Below are positions 1-5,226 of a stretch of 5,328 nucleotides of DNA, piece by piece (the first letter of the stretch is position 1; every line of letters begins with the position of its first letter). The notes under the pieces are model-generated. The model was given only the letters and a program-made list of their open reading frames with translations, ran no database searches and was not told where the DNA came from. The position numbers were made by a program, and so were the translations under genes. The DNA is from Rhodobacteraceae bacterium UBA1943 (GTDB lineage: Bacteria > Pseudomonadota > Alphaproteobacteria > Rhodobacterales > Rhodobacteraceae), in assembly GCA_002336845.1 (NCBI GenBank), contig DDEX01000037.1:1-5328 (forward strand), written 5' to 3'.

Positions 1-1
1 C

Positions 2-1822
2 CCGCCTGCACCGCCGCCCACCGAGCCGCCCCCGGCCGAGCCGGGCGGGCGCGCCTCTGACCGGCCCACCGGCGAGATCTGGAAAGGTTGCCCGGTCAAG
101 CCCCTGGGTGTGAACGGGGCCAGCTATTACTTCCTGGACGTGCTGCACCAGATGCAGGAGGTCGCCAAGCTGGAGGCGCAGACCATCCTCAAGCTGTTTG
201 GCAACCGCATCAACAGCCTGTGCTACCACTTCCCCCAGTACGACAAGGACGGCGGCCGCAAGCCCGGCCGGTTCGACCAGACCCGCGCCGCCATGGATAT
301 GTACGCCGCGGGGGCCGAGCGCGGGCTGTTCTCGCCCGACGGTGCCATTCGCGGCGTGGGTGCCTGGGTCGATGATGACGGCCAGTTGATCTATCACACC
401 GGCGACCAGTTGATCCTGGGCGGCGAGACCCGCAGCCCCGACACGCATCAGGGCCGCATCTATCCGGCCTATCCTGCGATCCCGCACCCTGCGCCCGCCG
501 ACAAAAGCGCAGACCCGGCCCCCGCCATTCTGGAGGCCTTTGCCACCTGGGCATGGGCGCGGCGCGAGATTGACCCGATGATCTGCCTGGGCATGGTGGG
601 CTGCCAGATGATGGGCGGCGCGCTGGCCTGGCGCCCGACCTTCTGGAACACCGGCAGCCGGTCATCCGGCAAATCGACCTTTCAGACCCTGCTGAAGAAC
701 CTGCATGGCCGCGCCGGGCTGATCCAGTCCAGCGATACCACAAAAAGCGGCATCACCAGCCGCATTGGCCATTCCAGCCTGCCCGTGGCAGTGGACGAGC
801 TGGAACCGGGCGAGGATGGGCAGGGCAAGGAAAAGGCCATCATCGACCTGGCGCGCATCGCCAGCAGTGGCGGCGAATGGATGCGCGGATCGGCCACCCA
901 GAAGGGCGCCAGTGGCAACGTGTACAGCACGTTCTTCTTTTCCTCGATCCTGATCCCCGGCGCGATGACTGCCGCCGATCGGTCGCGCCTGATCGTCTTG
1001 TCGCTGGAGGCACTGCCCGACGGGGCCACGGCCCCCAGCCTGCGGGCCGACACCTGGCGCGCCCGTGGTGCCGCGCTAAAACGCCTGCTGATCGACCGCT
1101 GGCCCACCTGGCACACCAGGTTGGAGCTGTGGCGCGAGGCGCTGGCCCTGCGCAAGCTGGCCAACCGCGACGTGGACAACTATGCCACCGTGCTGGCCAT
1201 GGCCGATATGGCGCAGTCGGCCGACATGCCATCGGCCGAGGTTCTGGCAGGCTGGGCCGACAAGGTGGTGCGCAACGTCACCGCCAGCATCGAGGACGTG
1301 GGCAGCGATGCCGACGACGTGCTGACCCATCTGCTATCCCAGACCTTCGACCCGTTCCGCCGGGGCGAGCGCCACACCGTCGCCGCCTGGCTGAAGGCCG
1401 CCGCACAAAGGCCCCGCGCCGGGCAACGCCTGTTCGGCCAGGCGCAGGATGGATACAGCGCAGACCTGCCTGACAGCACGGTTCTGGCAGACTATGCCAA
1501 ACGCGCCAATGCCTCACTCGCCTCGATCGGCTTGCGCGTCTTTGGCACGCCCGAGGCGCCCATGCTGTTCGTCGCTACAGCCAAGATGCAAGGCCTTCTG
1601 GACCTGTTCCAGCGGTCGTCCTGGGCGCATGGCGCATGGACCCAGAGCTTGAAGCGCGTGAAGGGCGCGGCACCGAGTGCCGCATCCAAGTACCTGGACG
1701 GCCAGCAGACCAAGGGAACCGTCATCCCCTTCACCGCCATGCCCGGCCTGATGGCCTTTGACGGTGACGACGCGACCACCACACCCCGACCCGCCAGCGC
1801 CAGCATGGAGGACACCTATTGA
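2..1822 (+). CDS. Phage replicative P-loop ATPase (primase-helicase type), C-terminal part, 5' partial
   Basis: The frame is open from the first bases of the window to the TGA at 1820-1822, so the true start lies upstream. The first ATG/GTG-type codon is the GTG at 110, but it has no ribosome binding site and would remove the apparently folded segment GEIWKGCPVKPLG just before it. Visible order: a Pro/Glu-rich linker (about 2-60), an alpha-helical segment (about 120-210), then the ATPase core. Walker A is GSRSSGKST at 653-679. A Walker B-like PVAVDELE is at 782-805 with the Asp-Glu pair at 794-799. A Gly/Arg-rich loop (SSGGEWMRGS, about 866-895) and the arginines of AADRSR (971-988) are candidates for DNA-contact and arginine-finger roles. 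The Walker A style resembles DUF927-type phage/plasmid helicases more than P4-alpha proteins. The likely role is DNA unwinding during phage replication, perhaps with a primase domain upstream of the window. The repeat cluster just downstream fits an initiator helicase. The P-loop ATPase call is firm; the exact family is not. Confidence 0.8.
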   Translation, partial: PPAPPPTEPPPAEPGGRASDRPTGEIWKGCPVKPLGVNGASYYFLDVLHQMQEVAKLEAQTILKLFGNRINSLCYHFPQYDKDGGRKPGRFDQTRAAMDMYAAGAERGLFSPDGAIRGVGAWVDDDGQLIYHTGDQLILGGETRSPDTHQGRIYPAYPAIPHPAPADKSADPAPAILEAFATWAWARREIDPMICLGMVGCQMMGGALAWRPTFWNTGSRSSGKSTFQTLLKNLHGRAGLIQSSDTTKSGITSRIGHSSLPVAVDELEPGEDGQGKEKAIIDLARIASSGGEWMRGSATQKGASGNVYSTFFFSSILIPGAMTAADRSRLIVLSLEALPDGATAPSLRADTWRARGAALKRLLIDRWPTWHTRLELWREALALRKLANRDVDNYATVLAMADMAQSADMPSAEVLAGWADKVVRNVTASIEDVGSDADDVLTHLLSQTFDPFRRGERHTVAAWLKAAAQRPRAGQRLFGQAQDGYSADLPDSTVLADYAKRANASLASIGLRVFGTPEAPMLFVATAKMQGLLDLFQRSSWAHGAWTQSLKRVKGAAPSAASKYLDGQQTKGTVIPFTAMPGLMAFDGDDATTTPRPASASMEDTY

Positions 1823-1957
1823 TGCCCGCCCTATCGACGCCCGTTTTCGCGCCGCGCGCCGTCAAGGCCTTGTTTTCCTGCGCAAGTTTCTTCTGTCACC
1901 CCGACCCGCACGCGCCTATAATGTCATCGCGGGCCAAGGTGCGAAGCACTGGGTTCG
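1823..1957. other. Non-coding left part of the 457-bp gap
   Basis: This is the part of the 1823-2279 gap that precedes the repeat cluster. I see no convincing gene, RNA or terminator here. The only notable element is a perfect TATAAT hexamer at 1917-1922, described separately. One frame stays open from the ATG at 1822 through the whole gap to 2277, but its codon use and repeat-derived residues argue against it being a gene. Confidence 0.5.
1893..1922 (+). promoter_or_regulatory. Candidate sigma70-type promoter ahead of the repeat cluster
   Basis: A perfect -10 hexamer TATAAT lies at 1917-1922 in otherwise GC-rich DNA. A 4-of-6 match to the -35 consensus (CTGTCA, 1893-1898) lies 18 bp upstream. 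Transcription would start near 1929 and run rightward through the inverted-repeat region toward the terminase genes, or could supply a primer or activating transcript at an origin. The -35 match is weak and alphaproteobacterial promoters vary, so this is only a candidate. Confidence 0.35.
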
Positions 1958-1976
1958 GGTACTACCGCGCCAAAGC

Positions 1977-2019
1977 CGGTAGGGGCAAAAGTAGGGGCAA
2001 AAGTAGGGCCTCTTTCCTT
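1977..2019 (+). repeat. Left arm: tandem 12-bp iterons GTAGGGGCAAAA
   Basis: Two perfect tandem copies of GTAGGGGCAAAA (1979-1990 and 1991-2002) are followed by a partial third copy GTAGGG (2003-2008) and a CTTTCCTT tail ending at 2019. The whole 43-nt arm is a near-perfect inverted match to 2170-2212, with one A gap, two mismatches and one T gap by eye. Confidence 0.9.
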
Positions 2020-2045
2020 GCAAAATCAACATGTTACATCGCGCC

Positions 2046-2061
2046 ACTACCGCACTACCGC
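2046..2061 (+). repeat. Tandem 8-bp repeat ACTACCGC (left inner pair)
   Basis: Two perfect adjacent copies of ACTACCGC lie at 2046-2053 and 2054-2061. A third isolated copy is at 1961-1968. A short CGCGA/TCGCG dyad (2059-2070) overlaps the end of the pair. Bases 2046-2059 match the complement of 2131-2144 at 13 of 14 positions. Confidence 0.85.
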
Positions 2062-2075
2062 GATTTCGCGTCCCT

Positions 2076-2113
2076 TACATGTGTGCGCGCGCGCCTGCGC
2101 CCGCATGTGCATG
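2076..2113. other. Alternating purine-pyrimidine tracts at the dyad centre
   Basis: Bases 2076-2094 alternate pyrimidine and purine without a break for 19 nt, including GCGCGCGCGC, and 2102-2113 do so for another 12 nt. Such tracts can adopt Z-form DNA under negative supercoiling. They sit on either side of the shared midpoint (about 2095) of the surrounding inverted repeats, as would fit a site that relieves or senses supercoiling. The function is inferred. Confidence 0.5.
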
Positions 2114-2130
2114 GGACTGTCTGTTTCTCT

Positions 2131-2146
2131 GGTAGTACGGTAGTAG
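2131..2146 (-). repeat. Tandem 8-bp repeat GGTAGTAC/GGTAGTAG (right inner pair)
   Basis: Adjacent copies GGTAGTAC (2131-2138) and GGTAGTAG (2139-2146) are the inverted counterpart of the ACTACCGC pair at 2046-2061. A further GGTAGT lies at 2228-2233 and mirrors the single outer copy at 1961-1968. Two overlapping 8-bp palindromes, TAAGCTTA (2148-2155) and GCTTAAGC (2151-2158), follow directly. Confidence 0.85.
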
Positions 2147-2169
2147 ATAAGCTTAAGCCTTTGAAAGAT

Positions 2170-2212
2170 AAGGAAAAGTGCCCCTACTTTTGCCCCTACT
2201 TTGCCCCTACCG
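2170..2212 (-). repeat. Right arm: inverted 12-bp iterons
   Basis: On the minus strand this repeats the left-arm unit. TTTTGCCCCTAC is at 2188-2199, an 11-bp version lacking one T is at 2200-2210, and a 9-bp partial TGCCCCTAC is at 2179-2187. The AAGGAAAAG at 2170-2178 pairs with the CTTTCCTT tail of the left arm. The arms are 150 bp apart. Confidence 0.9.
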
Positions 2213-2243
2213 CGTCGGTCGCATCCGGTAGTGGCTTGGCCAA

Positions 2244-2270
2244 CCCTTTGAAATTGTTCAAAAAGGGGGA
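2244..2270 (+). promoter_or_regulatory. Hairpin overlapping the ribosome binding site of the next gene
   Basis: TTTGAA (2247-2252) and TTCAAA (2257-2262) form a perfect 6-bp stem with an ATTG loop. CCC (2244-2246) can also pair with GGG (2265-2267) across an AA bulge. Those G residues belong to the purine-rich AAGGGGGA (2263-2270), which ends 9 nt before the ATG at 2280 and is the likely Shine-Dalgarno sequence. Folding could therefore limit translation of the following gene. The stem is weak and the effect unproven. Confidence 0.35.
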
Positions 2271-2279
2271 AATTTGACC

Positions 2280-2954
2280 ATGGCGCGGGTCAATTCAATC
2301 GAGCAACTGGCCGCCGAAGCCGCCCAGCGGATCGACGAGGCGCGCGCGGCGGGCCAGCAGCTCACCTTCCTGCCCGATGAGCCGACGCCCGCCGAGAGCG
2401 AGCGGGCCAAGCGCGGCAAAGGCAAGGCCCAGAGCCAGTTGCGCGACTGGTGCGCGGCGCGTGGGTTCCGCCTGCCCGAAGATGTGCTGATCGAGATGGC
2501 CGGCATGGCGACCGGCGATGATGCGATCATGGCTGCCCTGACGCGCACCGAGCAGGTGCTGGCATGGGCGACGGCGGGCGCGCGGCAGGTCGGTTACGTC
2601 CTGGACAAGGACAGCGGCGCGGTGGTCGAGCGCGAGCTGGACACCAGCGCGACCATGGCCCAGCGGCTCGCCACCTTCCAGTTCGTCTATACCGCCCAGT
2701 TGCGCGCCGCCGAGGCGCTGTTGCCCTATGGGCTGGGCAAGGTGACGCCGGATGCATCGCCTGCCGTCGTGGTGCCGGTGATCATGCCCGCAGCCCCCAG
2801 CCAACCAGCCCATCACCCTGCCGATCGGGCGCGGGATGTGACGCCGCAGCCCCGCCGCATGGCCCCGCCGCCGATGCCGCATGAAATCCAGCAAAATCAA
2901 CAGGTTAGCGAAGAGCCCGCGCGCAATTCGGACGGAACAATTCGGAAGGAATGA
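2280..2954 (+). CDS. Probable small terminase subunit (assigned by position)
   Basis: The product is 224 residues. The ATG at 2280 is preferred over the upstream in-frame TTG at 2274 because AAGGGGGA ends 9 nt before it. It lies upstream of the large terminase on the same strand, the usual place of a DNA-recognising small subunit that selects phage DNA for packaging. Visible parts: an Ala/Glu-rich amphipathic helix (about 1-35); a basic stretch (ERAKRGKGKAQSQLRDW, about 41-57) whose style resembles DNA-binding N-termini of small terminases; a helical core that includes an LRAAEALLPYGLGKV segment (about 142-156); then a Pro-rich linker and a Gln/Asn-rich, charged tail. I do not recognise a diagnostic motif, so the small-terminase label rests on gene order and general character. 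It could instead be an unrelated conserved phage protein. Its stop overlaps an ATG (ATGA at 2951-2954). Confidence 0.6.
   Translation: MARVNSIEQLAAEAAQRIDEARAAGQQLTFLPDEPTPAESERAKRGKGKAQSQLRDWCAARGFRLPEDVLIEMAGMATGDDAIMAALTRTEQVLAWATAGARQVGYVLDKDSGAVVERELDTSATMAQRLATFQFVYTAQLRAAEALLPYGLGKVTPDASPAVVVPVIMPAAPSQPAHHPADRARDVTPQPRRMAPPPMPHEIQQNQQVSEEPARNSDGTIRKE
2924..2946 (+). repeat. Direct repeat CAATTCGGA, 14-nt period
   Basis: CAATTCGGA occurs at 2924-2932 and 2938-2946, inside the last codons of the probable small terminase gene. With the CAATTG motifs of the hairpin at 2991-3015 this makes four CAATT cores in about 90 bp. This could be a protein-binding site such as a packaging (pac/cos-type) or operator site, or just coding sequence. 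Confidence 0.6.
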
Positions 2955-2959
2955 GTAAC

Positions 2960-3175
2960 ATGCTGAAATCACATGGAAAAACGCCCGTTCCGCAATTGAT
3001 CGAAAATCAATTGCGCGCCCACCTGCCCGCCTCGATCCGCCCCGCCCTGGCCACCGCCCTTCCGGGCCGGATCGCCGCCGCCGCGACCCCCGGGGGGGGC
3101 CTGCCGCGCGAAGTCTGTCTCCCCCTCTCTGTGAGGCCATACCGGATTTCCGAAGGCCGGGGGGTTCAGAAATGA
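2960..3175 (+). CDS. Small ORF of unknown function between the terminase genes
   Basis: I do not recognise this product. The ATG at 2951 overlaps the preceding stop (ATGA), but GGAAGGA (2944-2950) touches that ATG. The in-frame ATG at 2960 sits 9 nt after GGAAGGA and is the better start, giving 71 residues. The stop at 3173-3175 overlaps the ATG at 3172 (ATGA), so both ends fit a tightly packed operon. The middle (about 3017-3085) has the GC-rich third positions of real genes here, while the end has G runs and less typical codons. No transmembrane segment or signal peptide stands out. It could be a small phage protein, a leader coupling translation to the terminase, or not a gene. Confidence 0.35.
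   Translation: MLKSHGKTPVPQLIENQLRAHLPASIRPALATALPGRIAAAATPGGGLPREVCLPLSVRPYRISEGRGVQK
2991..3015. repeat. Perfect 10-bp inverted repeat with 5-nt loop
   Basis: CGCAATTGAT (2991-3000) and ATCAATTGCG (3006-3015) are exact reverse complements separated by CGAAA. No T-run follows, so a factor-independent terminator is unlikely. It may be an RNA hairpin affecting translation between the terminase genes, or a dyad binding site for a protein (operator or packaging recognition). It lies within the small ORF at 2960-3175. Confidence 0.85.
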
Positions 3176-4965
3176 CGCGGAACCAAGCGCGCGGGCAATG
3201 GGGTTGGGGGGGCGCGGCCTGCCTATCTGCGATTGCAGAGGAAGCGCGGGGGGCAAACGCCGGCCAAGGGGTGCGGGTTGCTGATCCAGACGCGCTGGCG
3301 GAAATGTCGGCAGATGAGGCAATGGCAACGCTATCCTCGTTACCCAGCCCTGACAAGATGCCTTCGTTGGAAGATGCCGCGAGCTTCCCCGGCCCCGTGG
3401 CCGAAGCCATGTTCTGGTCTGACGCCTCGATTGTCGGCATCCAGGGGCCTGTCGGGTCTGGTAAAACGACCACCCTGCTGAAATCGCGCCTGCGTCGAGC
3501 CATCATGATGCCGCGCAGCACGGTGGACGGCTGGCGCCGCTACAAGCTGCTGGTCACCCGTGAGACCTATCGCCAGCTTTGGGCCACGGCCATCCCGAGC
3601 TATCTTGAAGCCTTTCCCAAACACATGGGCGACTGGTCGGGCGGGCGCGGCGCGCCGGTGAAGCATGTCATCCAGTTCGACGACGGCGAAGGCCCGATCG
3701 AATTTACCGTCGAGTTCATGGCCTTTGGCGATGACGTGATCGCATCGATGCGCGGCATCCAGACCACGGACATCTGGTTGAACGAAGCCGACACCGTTCC
3801 GCTGGATGTGCTGACCGTGGGCATGGGCCGGATCGACCGCTGGCCCGGTCTGCGCCATTTCAAAGGTTACCCGCCCGCATTGCAGGGCTATGGCCAGATC
3901 GTTTGCGACTTCAACGCGCCCGACGAAGAAAACTGGACCTTCCGGGTTTTCCATGACGAGGCCGAGCAGAAGCGGATCCTTGAGCAGATCAACGACCAGA
4001 TCGAGGAAAGTGGCGAAGGCCCGACGCAAAAGGTTTCCATACGCTTTTTCAATCAGCCCGGATTTGGTCAGCCCGGTGCCGAGAACCTTCAGAACCTGAG
4101 CCGGACCTATTACGCCAAGCAGATCGCCACCATGAAGCTGGCAGGCCGGGGCGACCAGATCGACAGGCTGGTTTACAACAAGATCGTCTATCTTCGGGCC
4201 GGTGATCCGGTTTTTGCCCGAGAGTTCAACCGCCGCATCCATGTGGCCGAGGAAGATCTGCAACCCGAACCGGGCGTACCCCTGATCATCGGCCTCGACC
4301 AGGGCTTCAAGGGTGCGGCCACTGTCTGGCAGTTCATCGAGCCGTTCCACTGGATCGGCCTGGCCGAGCTGCATTTCCCGAAAGAGCGGCTGATGGCCGC
4401 CGAGTTCGGCCGCCGTCTGGCCGAGTTGCTGGACCGCCGGTTCCCCAACACGATGGTGGAAGGCGGCTGGGGCGACATGGCGGGCGAACACGGCGCCAGC
4501 CAGGCGGCGGACGAAAACGCCACATGGAACCGCCTGGTGGCACGCGCCGCCGGCATCCGCATCCGCCCCCAGAAGATCGGCACCAACCGCATCCAGCCCC
4601 GCCTGGAGGCCGTGCGCGCGGCGCTGGAGTTCATGCACGCAGGCCGCCCCGGCCTGATCTTGTCGCCCAGCATGAAGTTCATGATCCGGGGTTTCGAAGC
4701 CCGCTATGTCTGGACCGAGGAAGTGGACGCCAGCGGCGACAAGCGGAAGGTGCCCGACAAGCGCCTGACCGAAGCAAACGTGATGGACAGCGCGCAATAC
4801 GCGTTCCTGTCCCGGCATCGGGCCAACGGCCTGAGCCCCATCAGTTTCCCCGAAGGGAAATCGGCCCTGATCGGCCACAACGGCGGCCCGCGCATGGGCC
4901 GGATGCCCCCCGAGCAGGACGGCCTGCGCGTGGGATACGACCCCCTGAACCCTTATGGAGATTGA
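3172..4965 (+). CDS. terL: Phage terminase large subunit (ATPase-nuclease packaging motor)
   Basis: The 597-residue product has both terminase domains, which power DNA entry into the procapsid and cut the concatemer. N-terminal ATPase: Walker A GPVGSGKT at residues 92-99; Walker B-like IWLNEAD at 201-207 with Glu205 as the likely catalytic base, preceded by SMRGIQTTD; and a coupling-type CDFNAPDEENW beginning at about 245. C-terminal RNase H-fold nuclease: GLDQG with Asp376, WGDMAG with Asp435, and VMDSAQY with Asp539, a plausible metal-binding triad. The C-terminus has IGHNGGP (567-573). The start is uncertain. The ATG at 3172 overlaps the preceding stop (ATGA), but the first 44 codons are G-rich and poorly diagnostic. 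The in-frame ATGs at 3304 or 3322 are alternatives, and the conserved part begins near residue 60. It ends 2 nt before the next ATG. Confidence 0.95.
   Translation: MTRNQARGQWGWGGAACLSAIAEEARGANAGQGVRVADPDALAEMSADEAMATLSSLPSPDKMPSLEDAASFPGPVAEAMFWSDASIVGIQGPVGSGKTTTLLKSRLRRAIMMPRSTVDGWRRYKLLVTRETYRQLWATAIPSYLEAFPKHMGDWSGGRGAPVKHVIQFDDGEGPIEFTVEFMAFGDDVIASMRGIQTTDIWLNEADTVPLDVLTVGMGRIDRWPGLRHFKGYPPALQGYGQIVCDFNAPDEENWTFRVFHDEAEQKRILEQINDQIEESGEGPTQKVSIRFFNQPGFGQPGAENLQNLSRTYYAKQIATMKLAGRGDQIDRLVYNKIVYLRAGDPVFAREFNRRIHVAEEDLQPEPGVPLIIGLDQGFKGAATVWQFIEPFHWIGLAELHFPKERLMAAEFGRRLAELLDRRFPNTMVEGGWGDMAGEHGASQAADENATWNRLVARAAGIRIRPQKIGTNRIQPRLEAVRAALEFMHAGRPGLILSPSMKFMIRGFEARYVWTEEVDASGDKRKVPDKRLTEANVMDSAQYAFLSRHRANGLSPISFPEGKSALIGHNGGPRMGRMPPEQDGLRVGYDPLNPYGD
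3193..3212 (+). other. G-quadruplex-type G-tract motif at the start of the large terminase gene
   Basis: GGG, GGGG and a run of seven G (3193-3195, 3200-3203, 3206-3212) are separated by 4 and 2 nt. The last run can be split into two tracts, which meets the common four-tract G-quadruplex pattern. Other G runs nearby are eight at 3092-3099, six at 3159-3164 and six at 3248-3253. They fall in the first codons of the terminase frame and just before it. Confidence 0.5.
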
Positions 4966-4967
4966 CC

Positions 4968-5225
4968 ATGGCCGCAGCCGACACCACCGCCGACCGCGTA
5001 ACCCCCGACGAGCTGCGCCAGTTCGTCGAGCGGGCCGAGCAGTTGGCCGCCGAAAGGCGCGAGAAGGCCGAACAGGAGAAAGAGCTTTTCGCCGAGGCCA
5101 AGGCCCGTGGCTACGACGTCACGGCCATCCGCAAGATCATCGCCCTGCGCAAGCGGCGGCCTGACGACATCGCCGAGGAAGAGGCGGTGCTGGAACTTTA
5201 CAAACAAGCCCTGGGGATGAACTGA
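4968..5225 (+). CDS. GapR-like DNA-binding protein (DUF2312 family)
   Basis: The 85-residue product resembles Caulobacter GapR in length and pattern: a long N-terminal helix rich in Glu/Lys/Arg (LRQFVERAEQLAAERREKAE), then ELFAEAKARGYDVTAIRKII, the basic ALRKRR, and an acidic C-terminal helix EEEAVLELYKQALG. GapR proteins form clamps around overtwisted DNA ahead of replication forks and RNA polymerase and help type II topoisomerases act there. A phage copy could assist phage replication, transcription or nucleoid handling in the infected cell; which of these is inference. The ATG at 4968 follows GGAG (4957-4960) by 7 nt and lies 2 nt after the terminase stop, so it is probably co-expressed with packaging genes. 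The family assignment comes from recognising the sequence pattern. Confidence 0.88.
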   Translation: MAAADTTADRVTPDELRQFVERAEQLAAERREKAEQEKELFAEAKARGYDVTAIRKIIALRKRRPDDIAEEEAVLELYKQALGMN

Positions 5226-5226
5226 C

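Larger units (their letters stand above)
1958..2233. other. Nested inverted-repeat cluster, candidate replication origin
   Basis: Two repeat families are arranged in mirror image around about 2095. The core ACTACC occurs three times on the left (1961-1966, 2046-2051, 2054-2059) and three times as its complement GGTAGT on the right (2131-2136, 2139-2144, 2228-2233). Between these are opposed clusters of a 12-mer, GTAGGGGCAAAA (1977-2019 and 2170-2212). Paired elements have midpoints of 2097, 2094.5, 2095 and 2095. Two stretches of about 33% GC (2011-2040 and 2146-2178) could be unwinding elements, and the centre holds alternating purine-pyrimidine tracts. Location directly after a replicative ATPase gene, iterons and AT-rich flanks match the general design of helicase-initiator origins such as those of P4-like phages and SaPI islands. 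The origin function is inference; the repeats are directly visible. A long RNA hairpin or operator cluster is the main alternative. Confidence 0.6.

Noticed and set aside
1822..2277. Open frame of about 151 codons filling the whole gap, starting on an ATG overlapping the ATPase stop and ending 2 nt before the next gene
   Set aside because: The position is gene-like, but the protein is dictated by the DNA repeats (GKSRGKSR, CPYFCPYF), uses codons rare here (AGG, ATA, CTA) and has no recognisable domain. It is more likely chance openness across the repeat cluster, though an origin embedded in a gene, as in lambda O, is not excluded.
2020..2902. A 12-mer GCAAAATCAACA shared by 2020-2031 and 2891-2902
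   Set aside because: About one 12-nt match is expected by chance in a window of this size, and no third copy or symmetry supports it.
2295..3521. Minus-strand open frame of 408 codons spanning the small terminase region
   Set aside because: It is low-complexity, Arg/Ala-rich, crosses three plus-strand genes and has no plausible ribosome binding or motif support.
3340..4878. Long minus-strand open frame of 512 codons opposite the large terminase
   Set aside because: It is antisense to a gene with clear motifs. Long reverse frames are expected opposite GC-rich genes, and its translation shows no domain.
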